A stretch of DNA of 64,000 nt from positions 790,838 to 854,837 of the forward strand of contig KZ627156.1 of NCBI GenBank assembly GCA_002917775.1, read 5' to 3'. Under the pieces are notes generated by a model. That model ran no database searches. It was not told the DNA's origin and saw nothing but the letters and a program-made list of their open reading frames with translations. This document shows positions 46,377 to 57,050 of this stretch, piece by piece. The translations under genes and the position numbers were made by a program. This stretch comes from Glaciozyma antarctica PI12 (taxonomy: Eukaryota > Basidiomycota > Microbotryomycetes > Kriegeriales > Camptobasidiaceae). The stretch's first letter is position 1, and each line of letters opens with the position of its first letter.

Positions 46377-46874
46377 GCGCGTAGGGATAGTGTGCTTGTA
46401 GGTTACGTTCGCTTGAAAAGCGCTGTTGAGATTCGCCCCGATCGTGTTTAGGGCCACAAGCGGGAGACTGGTCGAGCTGCGAAGGTGGCTGAGAGCGAGT
46501 ACGATGGCTCGACGATCTGGGTCTGGAGAGCGGCGGAAAGAACGCGAGTGGGGTATTGAGCAGAGCGAGTAATCTGCGTCCACGCGGCAGGAGAGAGCGA
46601 GCAGTCATCACCGAAGCAGACCCACCACCTCGCTCCGCCACTCTCGAGAGAAAAAAAAAGGGGTGAACAAGCCGCCGTTGAGAGCGACTGCTAAAGCTAC
46701 AACTGGGTTCGGGGGGTCGAAAATCGAGGTTTAAGAAAAGGGTGCGGGGGATAGGATGATGGAGAGGGGAGGGGAGAGCTGCGAGGAAGGGGGGAGAGAT
46801 GGTACAGCGGACCGGTTGAAGGTCGTTGGAGGGAGTTGGGGAGGTGTGTACAAGAGTGCGACGAGATGTGGGAT
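46377..46874. other. Convergent intergenic region with an A-run
   Basis: About 500 bp between the bHLH and EMG1 stop codons, with a run of nine A near 46650. A 255-codon minus-strand frame crosses it but shows only low-complexity Arg/Ser/Pro sequence and overlaps both flanking genes; I do not call it. Confidence 0.5.
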
Positions 46875-48109
46875 CTAGAGGACGCCGAATAGGTCCTCGA
46901 CACCGCAGCAGAACTGGTAGAGCGAGGGTTAGTGGAGAGTGATGGCGGGGACGAAGATCGGGGCGCACCTTTCCGCAAGCGACACTGGCGGAGAGAGAGT
47001 ACTCGGAGATGGCAATCTTCTCGTCGACCCACTGGTCCGCAAAGTTGTCGGGGCTGCGAAGAGCGAGTTAGCGAACTGAGGAGAGCCAGAGCCACAGGAG
47101 GAACGGAACGCACCCGTGAGCCATTGCTCCGACAAAGACGACGATCGAGTGAGTGTCGGGAATGGTGGGAAGGTATTGCGAGAGGCGGACGGGGGTGGAG
47201 TCGAAGGATAGGGCTGTGAGGTGCGAGGTTAGCGGAGGAGAGGTTGGAAGGAGGGAGCCAACGCACTGATCTTGTGGGAAAGAGTGGGGAGGTGGTCGGT
47301 GATAGGGTTCTGCGATGAGAGCGGATTTAGCTGAGGTACCAGAGGAAGTCGAAGGAGGGAGCGCACCTTGATCACTTTGAGGAGCTTCTCCGAACCGTTG
47401 ATCGAGCGGATAGAAAGGCGGTGAAGGAGTTGCACTGCGCCGTTTTCAAGATTAGCTCCTGTTGTCTCCCAAACGGACAGGAGGGAGAGCGAGCGCACCC
47501 ATGAGTCCTCCGAACCGCTTAAAAGTCCTCGGGATACGCACGCTGGGGTTCACTTCGATGAGGACGCCCCTCGCAGTGTGGATGTACACCTGCAGCTTCC
47601 CACTCTTGTTCAAGGGCGAATCTAGCAGCGTAAGCAAGCACTGCACACGCCATCAACCTTCCATCAGCTCCTCTCCTCTCCGGCTAATCTCACGAAACGA
47701 TAGTGCGCACCTGGTGCGTGATATCCGGCCTCGCGTGCGCAATGTCCCTCCCCATCTTGGCCAACACTCCCTGGTGATCATCGCAATTGAGCAAGCTGTA
47801 CTTGTCCTCCCCTTTGCCGCCCTTTGCACTCGCCGGCGTCGAATGCTTGTACGTCTCAAGGCAAGCCTGCTCAAGGACGACGATCAAACGCCGGGTCTCG
47901 TCGCGCTCCACGTTCGTGCGAGGAGGCTTGGGGGCGACGGGGATGAGGGTGGGGTTCATGGGAGGGGAAGGAGGGGCGGGACGCTTGCGGGACTGGGGGA
48001 GGGCGCCGCTCGTGCTGGCGGATAGGGCGGCGGAGGGGACGAAGGAAGGGGAGGCGACGCTCAGGGGAAGGGAGACATGGGAAGGTGCTGTCGAGCTGGA
48101 GGACGGCAT
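46875..48109 (-). CDS. EMG1: 18S rRNA pseudouridine N1-methyltransferase Emg1/Nep1
   Basis: SPOUT methyltransferase that modifies the hypermodified pseudouridine of 18S rRNA and is essential for small-subunit assembly. Family blocks are almost continuous: [113 protein letters not shown], then [20 protein letters not shown] and [12 protein letters not shown] from the last exon. A Ser/Pro-rich extension of about 65 residues precedes the conserved core. The ATG is at 48109 and the stop at 46875, with about six short introns. It is divergent from SCO1, with 179 bp between starts. Confidence 0.96.
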
Positions 48110-48288
48110 GGCGTAGGGCTGTCGTGTCGTGCTGAGGGTGCTTGCGAGAGGTCAAGAGACTTTTTCTGAGCCAGTGTGATATTCGATTTCCTCCCTCGGC
48201 GTCCAGGTACCTGCCGGTTTACTCGATCCCTCTCGCCGACGCCGAACTCTCCCTCCTCCACAGTCCACCGAACGCCCGAACGCCCGCA
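48110..48288. promoter_or_regulatory. Bidirectional upstream region, EMG1 and SCO1
   Basis: 179 bp between divergent starts of a ribosome-assembly gene and a mitochondrial copper gene. It must carry both promoters. Confidence 0.5.
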
Positions 48289-49393
48289 ATGAACAAGGTC
48301 GTCCAAACTCTCGCCCGCTGCAGCGCCTCCTCACGAACTCCTCGTGCCTTCCCTCGTTACCTCCCCTCGACCCCCCTCTCCGCTCTCCGATCCTACTCCA
48401 CCGCACCCCCTCCCCCTCCCTCTCCCTCCGCCACCCCGTCCGACAAGCCCACCGAGCGCACCAAGTCCGCCGTTGGGGTCCGTCCCTCCCTCTCCGTTCC
48501 GCCTCGCAAGCTGACTCGATCACTTGCAGCCCTTCACGCTCAAAGCAGCGGGAGTGTTTGCGTTGACGGGCGCAGCGCTGTATTGGTACTTCGAGCAGGA
48601 GAAGGAGAAGGTTGCGGAGAGGAAGAGGGCGGAAACGGCGACGGCCAAGATTGGGAAACCCAAGATCGGAGGACCGTTCGTCCTTACGACGCAGGATGGA
48701 GGGAGTTTCTCGGACAAGGATCTGCTCGGACGGTGGAGTCTGGTTTATGTGAGTCTGTACGGGCTGGGCTGGTGAGGAGGAGCTGATGAGGCACAGTTTG
48801 GATTCACGAATTGCCCGGACATCTGTCCTGAGGAGCTCGACAAGATGGGTCTCGTCGTGAATGCCATCTGTGCGTTCCTCTCGCTCTTTCCTGCGTCGTG
48901 ATAGTGCTGATGGAACGAACGAGGAACAGCGGAAGAGCACAAGGTCGATATCCTCCCCGTCTTCATCACTTGCGACCCCGCACGAGACAACGTCGCAGCC
49001 GTCAAGGCCTACGTCCAGGGTACGCTTCCTCCGCTCCCCTCTCTTGAACTCTGGCTAACGCTCGTCACAGATTTCCACCCCTCGCTCGTTGGCCTCTCAG
49101 GCTCATACGACGACATCAAGAAGTGTTGCAAAGCCTAGTCCGTCCTCCTCTCCCTGTCCCACACGTCACTAACCCTCACACTCAGCCGCGTCTATTTCTC
49201 CACTCCACCTAACGCACTAGCAACGGACGACTACCTCGTCGACCACTCGATCTTCTTCTACCTCATGGACCCGCACGGCAAGTTTGTGGACGCGTTCGGG
49301 AGGAGTATGGGGCCTGAGGAAGTGCAGGGGAAGATTGGGAGGTACTTGAAGGAATGGGAGGAGGGAGGTGGGAGGGGAGGGTGGACGGAGTAG
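48289..49393 (+). CDS. SCO1: Sco1/Sco2 copper chaperone for cytochrome c oxidase
   Basis: Inner-membrane thioredoxin-fold protein that passes copper to the CuA site of Cox2. The N-terminus (MNKVVQTLARCSASSRTPRAF) is an import signal. A single membrane helix follows (LKAAGVFALTGAALYWYF), then the copper motif CPDICPEEL (CxxxC), ILPVFITCDPARD, and the conserved His in DYLVDHSIFFYLMDPHG, which completes the copper site. The ATG is at 48289 and the TAG at 49391. At least five short introns. The stop is followed closely by the NDUFB7 3' region. Confidence 0.95.
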
Positions 49394-49664
49394 AGAATAG
49401 AGCGAAAGGGTTACCACTCGATCGAGCGGAGCGCCGCGCGAGGTTGGAGAGAAGCGCGCGCGAGAGTGGAGAAGTGGGTACGAGCTGGAGCAGTTCTCCT
49501 TCGTACCGGTATGTACAGCAGCAGGGGAGAGCAGTTGACCCGACTGCCTCCGCGAGAGCAGTCCTCCCTCCCTCCCGCCGCCCTCCTTCCTACTGCTCCC
49601 ATGAACGATCTGCTGAACCTCAACCACGTTACACTCCCTCCTTCCTTCCTCGATACGTCTACCC

Positions 49665-50413
49665 TCATGCCTCGTCCCGCGCTTTCCGCTCGGCGATGTC
49701 GAGTCCCTTCATTCGGGACATGTAGCTGTTGGCGTGGCGAGGGGAGGGGGAGGAGAAATGGGGTGGCGGGAGAGAGTCGGATAGGAGAGTGGCGGGGTGG
49801 TGAAGAGGGGGTGCGAAGGGAGGAGGAGGGAGAGAGGTGCGATCAGCGGCCTGTTCGGGAGGAGGAGAGGTTCGGACGTACTCGTCGTACTGGCACCTTG
49901 GGAGGGGAGACCACAGCGTCAGTAACTCTTTCCACTCCTGCCCATCTCCTTCACGTAGCCCACTCACTTCTCGTACGCGTGCCTGAAAGACGGAAGGGAC
50001 AACCCATCAGCTCGTCATCCTGCCCGAGCTCAGCCCGAGCTCAGTCAAGCCTACCTCTCGTTGTCGCACTCTACGATTCGCACCAACGGCGTCAGCTCGT
50101 CCCACTGCATCTGACGAGGGAACGAACTCACTCCAGGTAGCATACAGAGTCTCATGCCGACACACGTTGAGGGGGATGAGCAACCTGTTTCCCGCGCCAG
50201 AACTCCATCAGCTCCGTCTCCGAGGGTTCTTCGCTGAAGCTGAAAGTAGCGTACGATCCGCAGGCGTCTCGCCATCTGTGAAGGGCGGGCGTCAGCTGGT
50301 GGGGGAGGGGAGGAGGAAGGGAGGACTGACCCGAGAGGAATTCGAGCCTCCTTTGCGATAGCTTGCGGGGCTGGGATTGGCTCAAAGGGTCCTGAGGCGT
50401 GACTTGGGCTCAT
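49665..50413 (-). CDS. NADH dehydrogenase subunit NDUFB7 (B18)
   Basis: Accessory subunit of mitochondrial complex I on the intermembrane-space side. After careful splicing the protein shows IPLGWRDACGSLLIPLNVCRHETLYATW, then CDNERHAYEKC and YMSRMKGLDIAERKARDEA. Both arms are CxxxxxxxxxC, the twin Cx9C fold oxidised by Mia40 during import. No frame on the minus strand carries it whole: at least five introns interrupt it, one of about 170 nt whose gtacgt donor lies inside the codon of the second Asp of QYDDY. The ATG is at 50413 (MSPSHASGPFEP) and the stop at 49665. It is easily missed by ORF calling. Confidence 0.88.
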
Positions 50414-50750
50414 TCTTGAAGAATCTAGGGCAGTCGCTTTGAATGGGAGAGTCGAGAGGGAGGAGGAGCTGGGCCGACTCGAAGGGGAGAAGGTTGACTC
50501 GTTGAATCGATTCCAGAGTTTCAACACAACGCGCGCCTGGCTGGGAGGCGTCTCCCCTCTCCTTCTCGCTCAACTCGTTCTGACTTGGCGATCAGAAGCA
50601 AGAGAGTAACAGCACAACTCGACAACTCATCACCAGGAACAGGCTCAACCTCAGCAGCGCGTTCGAGTCAACACCCGCCTTAACACCAACGGCCCCGACT
50701 TCCTCCCCTCCTCGCGTCTCCCCCGCCTCCCCACAACTCCTCCTCACGCG
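50414..50750. promoter_or_regulatory. Bidirectional upstream region, NDUFB7 and APSES gene
   Basis: 337 bp between divergent starts. The sequence just before the APSES ATG contains acgcga, a partial MCB-like box. Otherwise nothing distinct was seen. Confidence 0.45.
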
Positions 50751-53301
50751 ATGGCCACCTCTACAACAATCTACAAAGCGACCTACTCGTCCGTACCCGT
50801 CTACGAGTTCCCTTGCTCTGGCGTAGCAGTCATGAGGCGCAAAGCCGACGGGTGGCTCAACGCGACTCAGATCCTCAAGTCAGTCCCTTTCAGTCTCGCG
50901 TCGAGGCGTCGAAGCTGATGAGGTTGTGATAGGGTCGCGGGCTTTGATAAGCCGCAGAGGACTAGGGTGCTCGAGAGGGAGGTGCAGAAGGGGACGCACG
51001 AGAAGGTCCAGGGAGGGTACGGCAAATATCAAGGTGAGTCGGCGCGGTCTCTCGGGGTGGCGTGCACGCGGAGGAGGAGGAGCGGACAAGGAGAGGCTTA
51101 TGGGAAACTGAAGGGGAGAACGCGCGCGATGCTGCGAAGGAGCTGGATCGAGTCGGGCATGTCCCATCCGATCCCTCTTCTTCACGCGTCGCAGTGTCTC
51201 CCCCGGCCACCCCCTTCGACCGGTCGTCGTGGCAGGAAGGAAGGAGGTCCGTGTAGACTAGCAAGTATAACAGGCCTTTCTGCGGGCGCAGGCGACGTTG
51301 CCAGGATGATTCCGCCCGTCGCGTCGCGCGCGCGTCGTCTTCTCCCTTCCTGCCCCGCAGCCGCTGTTCTGGGCAGTAGCTCTTCTCCCCCACGCTCGGT
51401 ACACGGTCCAAGAATACCTTGCTAACTCGTTCACCTCTTCCCCAGGAACCTGGGTCCCCATGGATCGCGGCATCGCCCTCTCTCGTCAGTACGGCGTCGA
51501 CCGCCTTCTCCAACCCATCTTCGACTACGTCCCCACCGCCGACTCTCCTCCTCTCGCGCCAAAGCACATCACCGCCCCTCCCGCCCGACCAAAAAAGAAG
51601 GCCGACATCGGCGACGGCGAGATCATCCCGAACCCCAAGACGGCGCGCGTCCAGGCGACCAAGGCGGCTGCTGCGGCCAAGAAGCAGGCCGAGCTGAAGA
51701 AGGCGGCTGAGGAACGTGCGAGGGAGGAGAGCGAGGAGGAGATGGCGTTGGCGGCGTTGGGGAGCGAGGGGAGGAGCTTGAGTCCTACGCCGAGCGAGGC
51801 GAGTGGGAGTAGCGAGACGCCGTCGCCTTTGGGGAGCGAGATGGGGGATCAGGAGTACCAGCAGCAGGGAGAGTCGATGGGAGGAGGAGGAGGAGGAGCG
51901 CGGAAGCGCAAGCACCAGGAGATGGCTCCGACGTCGGCGCATGCGCAGCTCGGATTGGGTCCTCTGCGGTACGCGCGCATGATCCTCGACTACTTTGTCT
52001 CCGAGTCGACTCAGGTCCCCCAATTCCTCGTCTCTCCTCCCGCCGACTTTGACCCCAACGTTGTCATCGACGACGACGGGCACACGGCGCTCCACTGGGC
52101 GTGCGCGATGGGTCGAATTCGAATCGTCAAGCTCCTCCTCACCGCCGGCGCCGACATCTTCCGCGCCAACTCGATGGGCCAGACGGCGCTCATGCGGAGC
52201 GTCATGTTCACCAACAACTACGACCTCCGCAAGTTCCCCGAACTCTTCGAACTTCTCCACCGGTCGACGATCAACATCGACCGTAACGACCGGACCGTGT
52301 TCCACTACATCGTCGACATCGCGCTTCAGAAGGGCAAGACGCACGCGGCGAGGTACTACATCGAGACCGTCCTCGCTCGCCTCGTCGACTACCCGAAGGA
52401 GGTCGCCGACATCCTCAACTTCCAAGACGAGGAAGGCGAAACGGCTCTCACGCTCGCCGCGCGCGCTCGAAGCAAACGACTCGTCAAGATCCTCCTCGAT
52501 AACGGCGGAGATCCCAAGATCGCGAACAGGGACGGCAAGTCGGCAGAAGATTACATCCTCGAAGACGAGCGGTTCCGCGAAGCCGAACTAGGCGCTCCTC
52601 CCCTCCCTCCCTCCTCCTCCCTCCTTCCCGCGCCTCCGAATCCCATCCTCCCACCTTTCGTCCCTCAACTCCATTCGAGCGAAGTAGGTCAACGAACTTC
52701 GACCCGCTGCGTCCCCGCCATGGCCGACCTCCTCGAGAAGCTCGCGACGAGTTTCGATACCGAGCTAGAGGAGAAGGATAGGAATCTCGCGCAGGCGCAG
52801 GCGCTCGCAGCGAACATCCAGAACGAGATCACCGAGTCGAAGAGGAAGGTCGAAGGGCTCCAACAAGCTGCGAACGAGCTCGAGGCGCTCGAAACGAGGG
52901 AAAGGGAGCTGGTGCAAGAGGTGGAGAATAAGATGGGGAAACGCTTTAGGCTTGGTTGGGAGAAGTGGGTTAGGGATGAGGATGCGAGGGAGGAGCAGTA
53001 TGTCGAGTCGGGGACGAAGGGGGAGGGAGACCTTGATGCCTTGCGCGAATTGGGATCGAACCCACCGGCGGACGCTTCGGAGCGGGCGCGCAGAGTCCGC
53101 GCGAGGATTGAGGAAAGGAAGGAGGAGAGGAGGGAGTTGTTTGGAGAGTTTGCGAGGTTGCAGAGTGCGGTTGGGACGGGGACGAGGATGGGGCAGTACA
53201 GGCAGTTGATCGCGTTGGGGTGTGGGGTGCCGATGGAGCAGGTGGATGGAGTGATAGAGTCGTTGTGCGAGACGTTGGAGGGGAGGGAGGAGTACGCTTG
53301 A
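50751..53301 (+). CDS. MBP1: APSES/KilA-N and ankyrin transcription factor, Mbp1/Swi4 type
   Basis: DNA-binding subunit of MBF/SBF-like complexes that drive G1/S gene expression. The KilA-N/APSES domain is at the N-terminus: [57 protein letters not shown] and [14 protein letters not shown]. An Ala/Lys-rich linker follows, then ankyrin repeats ([40 protein letters not shown]), a long coiled coil rich in Glu and Lys, and a C-terminal [17 protein letters not shown] dimerisation segment. Introns 50879-50933 and 51034-51445 give exactly 694 residues. The second intron, 412 nt, is far longer than usual in this window. I use MBP1 as the nearest named family member; the orthology is inferred. Confidence 0.93.
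51034..51445 (+). other. Unusually long intron of the APSES gene
   Basis: The donor gtgagt and an acceptor preceded by gctaac and a pyrimidine tract delimit 412 nt, against 48-60 nt for most introns here. It contains an ACGCGT (MCB) box at 51184-51189 and an internal ...cgtcgcag acceptor-like site. Confidence 0.85.
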
Positions 53302-53642
53302 GCGGGAGCGAGGACTTGTAGTTGTAGAAAGCGTCTGATGGAAGTACCCCAAGTAATCTGTGACTCGCTGGTGGACTCGCGAGAGCTTGTATTGCGTTCA
53401 GCGACTCTGCACTGGACGCTCATCCGGAGAGCGAGGCGAGAAGTGCTTCGACGAAGCCACGACTACCGCACTTCGGTCGCAGGTGGCGTCTGTAAATCGG
53501 GAAGAAGATCAGCGGCGCTCGTTGGCAGAAGTTTGACCACGCGCCTCGTCCTCCATCGTGTAGAGCGTCGCGACCTTTGCAAGTCGAGAGAGCGAAGAGG
53601 GAACTCGAAAGCTCCTCCTCGGAGGCATTCCGTCGTCCGTCA
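53302..53642. other. Convergent intergenic region
   Basis: 341 bp between the APSES and YAE1 stop codons. No gene or motif was seen. Confidence 0.5.
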
Positions 53643-54354
53643 TCAGATCCTCCTCGGCATGACCCCCTGCAGGCCACACGCCTTCAGCAAGTCCTCCAGC
53701 CTGCCTCTGCAATCCTCCAACCCCATTCCCTCCGCCTTCTTCCCACTCCCAAGCCCACTCATCGCCTCCTCCATCCTCCGCATCTCCTTCCTCTCCAGCA
53801 TCTCCAAACTAAGCCCCTCGTTCGCATGCGACTTGGCATGCTCCTCCGCCTCCTCATCCACCGGCAGCACCCGTTGCTCATCCAGCTTCCCCAGCGCCGT
53901 GACGAGCGCTCTGCACTCCCCCACTACGTTCGCCTTCCGCTCTCCCAGCGCTTCGCCAACGTTCCCAGCGTGCTTGGCGCCCGAAGCGGTGGTAAGGATC
54001 GCAAGAAGGGAAGCGGCGATCCCACGGAGACTGCCGACTTCGCGGGCAAAGGGGGAGGCCGTCGTGAAGCCTTGGTCGAAACCGGTTTGGAGGTGACTGG
54101 CCTTGCCCCAGGTAATGCCATCGCGGTAGCCGGCCTTTGGAAAAGTTCGTCTTAGCTCTGAATAGCGCCGAGCAGAGCTGGGAGCAGCAACGTACGTCGG
54201 AGTAGCGGAGAGAGAGCTTATCCCACTCTTGCTGAGAAACTGGGTCATGGTGCGTATGGGCAGTGGAGGAGGCGGCGAGGGACTGCTCGGGGTCGTCAAT
54301 CCAAGGAGAGTCGTCCTCGAGCATTGGAGAGCTGGTTTCAGAGTGGTACGCCAT
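53643..54354 (-). CDS. YAE1: Yae1-type Fe-S adaptor protein
   Basis: Yae1 with Lto1 links the cytosolic iron-sulphur assembly machinery to the ABC protein Rli1. The N-terminal Yae1 domain shows the repeating Gly pattern (AGYRDGITWGKASHLQTGFDQGF followed by GSLRGIAASLL), encoded across one intron that ends just before AGYRDG. The C-terminal half is helical and charged. The ATG is at 54354 (MAYHSETSSPMLEDD) and the stop at 53643. It shares only 83 bp with the divergent phosphoesterase gene. Confidence 0.88.
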
Positions 54355-54437
54355 CGTCGTGGAAGGGAGGAGGAAGAGGAGCTACTGCCCCGAGGAGTTT
54401 ACCTTGTCGCTGCTCTTCCTCCTGCCCTCGCCCACCG
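54355..54437. promoter_or_regulatory. Very short bidirectional upstream region
   Basis: Only 83 bp separates the YAE1 start codon from that of the divergent phosphoesterase gene, so promoters or leaders of the two must overlap. Confidence 0.5.
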
Positions 54438-55721
54438 ATGGGGAACAACTCTCCTCAGAGCTACTTTACTGCTCCATCTCCCGAGCTAAGTACCAACGCC
54501 GGCGAGAAGCACTCCGCCAGCTGCAGCTCAGCATCCTCACCTTCTCCTGCTCCTCTGTCGGCCCACACCACCCTCCTGAGCTACACCCTACTCGCTCTCG
54601 CAGTCCTGTCTCTCCTTACAACCTCGTGCATGTTTTCCGGCGCTCCCTCTCAACCTCTTCCCCCCGCCAGCCCCTCTCGGCAGCTCTCCATCGGGACGTT
54701 CAACATTCGCTACGATGGCAGCGCTGGACGTCCTCTCCACTTCCAATCTCCCCGATCCTCTCACACGGAGACCCGAGGATTGGGCGAACGACCTTGGCGT
54801 GAGCGGAGGGAGAAAGTCGCCGACGCAGTGCTGTGGGAGGAACTGGATGTCGTCGGATTCCAGGAGGCGCTCGAGAATCAGGTGGAGGACTTAGTGGAGC
54901 TATTGGGGGGAGGATACGCGCACGTCGGGTGTGGTAGAGACAATGGGAAGAAGGCGGGGGAGTACGTGCCGATCTTCTATCGCAAGTGCGTCTTTCGCCT
55001 CGCTTTCCGACCTCCGCACGAGCTGATGCTCGATTCTCGCAGAGATCGCCTACAGCTCCTCTCCGTCGAGCATTTCTGGCTCTCCAAGACCCCCGACATC
55101 CCCGGCTCCGTCTCCTGGGACGCCGGTCAAACGCGCATGGTCACCCTCGCCCACTTCCGCGACCTCTACACTTCTCCCCCTCCTCCCCCTCCTCAGACTT
55201 CTTACTTCTTCAACACGCACTGGGACGACCGCGGAACTCTCTCTCGCGCCGAAAGCGCCAAACTCATCCGCCACCGCCTCGCCTCGCTCCTCGCGCGAGA
55301 GGGAGAGAAGCTCGTCGTCCTTCTCGGGGATCTCAATTCTCCGAGCTGGGAGAAGGGGTACCAGATACTCACTGGCGCTCGTTACCCTCCTCATATTTTC
55401 GAGCGAGGAGAGGAGCCGTCGTTCGTCGATACGAAGCACGAGCTCTTGTTGGCGTCGAAAGCGAACGCGGGAGGACTCCTGCATTCGCCATTCGGGGATC
55501 TCCATACCTTTACTGGGTTCGCGAGGACCGACACGCCGGCAGTTATCGACGTCGTGCTCATGGTGGATAACGAAGCTCTCAAGGCCGAGGGAAGGAAGGG
55601 GTGGAGGGTGCGGAGGTTCGGGGTCGTGCCGAACCAGTTCGAGGATGGGATTGGAGGGATGCTGCTTTCGGATCACCGGCTTGTAGTGGCGAGATTGGAG
55701 TGGGTCGAGTGGGTCGAGTAG
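54438..55721 (+). CDS. Endonuclease/exonuclease/phosphatase-family protein with N-terminal anchor
   Basis: Metal-dependent phosphoesterase of the EEP fold. Motifs in order: LSIGTFNIRYD (Asn), DVVGFQEAL (Glu), YVPIFYRK, TRMVTLAHF, YFFNTHWDDRG (His), LLGDLNSP (Asp and Asn) and the closing SDHRLVVARLEW (Asp-His), so the active site is complete. Before it lies a hydrophobic stretch LLSYTLLALAVLSLLTTSCM, a probable signal anchor. One intron falls after FYRK. The ATG at 54438 (MGNNSPQSYF) is used; the frame upstream has only non-ATG starts. The substrate is unknown; relatives include lipid and nucleotide phosphodiesterases. Confidence 0.9.
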   Translation: MGNNSPQSYFTAPSPELSTNAGEKHSASCSSASSPSPAPLSAHTTLLSYTLLALAVLSLLTTSCMFSGAPSQPLPPASPSRQLSIGTFNIRYDGSAGRPLHFQSPRSSHTETRGLGERPWRERREKVADAVLWEELDVVGFQEALENQVEDLVELLGGGYAHVGCGRDNGKKAGEYVPIFYRKCVFRLAFRPPHELMLDSRRDRLQLLSVEHFWLSKTPDIPGSVSWDAGQTRMVTLAHFRDLYTSPPPPPPQTSYFFNTHWDDRGTLSRAESAKLIRHRLASLLAREGEKLVVLLGDLNSPSWEKGYQILTGARYPPHIFERGEEPSFVDTKHELLLASKANAGGLLHSPFGDLHTFTGFARTDTPAVIDVVLMVDNEALKAEGRKGWRVRRFGVVPNQFEDGIGGMLLSDHRLVVARLEWVEWVE

Positions 55722-55968
55722 GCGAGGAGCCTCTGTGCAGCAATACCAGCGCGACTTTCGTCGAGGAAGACCGGTCCGAACGAAAGGCTTTCCAGCTTTC
55801 CACAGGTCGACAGAAGAGATCGAATTTCGTATCGAGAGAACTACATCAAGAATGCGACAATGCGAAGGGGAAGTAGTGTCCGTAATAAGTGGGGAATCGT
55901 CAAGGGAAGGGGGGATGAAGAATCGAATGTCCGTAGTCCGTCGGCTATGTATAGTGTCCAGAGAGGCC

Positions 55969-57050
55969 TCATCGATAGAGCACACCAGCGCCGCCGATTA
56001 GAACGAACGCCAACGTGACGGGGAGGGCGACGAGGAGGGGGTGCGAGAGGGTCGCGCTGAGGGATGCGAGAGAGCATGATACGCAGGTCCAACCTGTGAG
56101 AAGAGTGAGCGTAGTTTCAGCGCAGGCAAGAGAGGAAGACGTACCAGCCGCCAGGGGCGTGTAGGCTGCTGGGCTGTACATCGCAAAGACTACGAGCGAG
56201 TTGGAGCCGTAGAAATAGCCTCCAGTCGCCGCGGCGTCCACCCCTCGCTCGTCGTAAACTCGAAGCGTGTAGGACGCCTGCGCGAACGGAACAGCTCCTG
56301 CTGATTGTTGGTCGCTGCACGGCGGTCAGCTCAGCTCGCAAAGGAGCGGCGAGGAGAAAGGAGACGCACGCGTAGGGGTCCCAGACGATCTGAGTGCTTC
56401 CTCCTGGGATTCCAGTCGCGGGACCGACAGGGTAGGTGTAGCTGTTGGCTGAACAGCGAGCCTCGAAGGTAAGGGCCGTAGGAGTCACGCTGCAAGATAG
56501 CGCGTCAGTTGGCCCACGATCTGGTGCCGAATTGAGAGAGAGCAAGAACGCACAGGAGGCTCGTAAAGTTCCATCCAAAGATGATGGGGTTGTTCTCCAT
56601 GATCTTGTAATAGGAGATTGCGTCGGTGATAGCTGGTCGCGTGTAGGAGAGCCCTCCAGCACTGCACGAGGAAGCGAGGTCAGCTCACCGCCCTCGAATC
56701 ATCCTCGACTTCCACCAAGAGCGGAATCCATTCCAGCCCACCGCCTCCCTCAGTTTGCCCCGTGCCAGCTCCTCTTAGCGCTTCCTTATGATCCACCCCT
56801 GCCTCGAACGTCCCCCGAAACGCGACTTCCTGAAAAGAAGCAAGAGGGCGACCTCAACTCACGCTGCATTGTTGGGTATCCGAATGGCCGACGAGCGGGA
56901 GGTGGCAGTGGTCTCCTGCCTAGCTACGATTCGCATCGGGTCCTGAACTTCGGGCTGTGTCGTCTGTGTCGGGGTTGGGATAGGAAGCTGGGATGCGTTG
57001 ACGCACGTCGCTGCGAGGAAGAGGAGGAGGTGGGCTGTTGGTGTCTTCAT
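55969..57050 (-). CDS. DUF7137-like secreted membrane-anchored protein
   Basis: Begins with a signal peptide (MKTPTAHLLLFLAATCVNAS) and ends with a membrane helix (PLLVALPVTLAFVLIGGAGVLYR) and almost no cytosolic tail. The middle carries the conserved fungal pattern ISYYKIMENNPIIFGWNFTSLL, ANSYTYPVGPATGIPGGSTQIVWDPYA and QASYTLRVYDERGVDA. I know this pattern as a domain of unknown function in fungal cell-surface proteins. At least four introns. The start is the ATG at 57050; a TTG further up was rejected. A cell-surface role is likely but the function is unknown. Confidence 0.82.

Noticed and set aside
46201-46968. 255-codon minus-strand ORF in the bHLH/EMG1 gap
   Set aside because: It overlaps the 3' ends of two real genes, is low-complexity Arg/Ser/Pro and has no signature.
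50962-52425. 487-codon minus-strand ORF
   Set aside because: It is exactly antisense to the ankyrin part of the APSES gene. The Arg/Val/Leu-rich content is a mirror of the coding strand.
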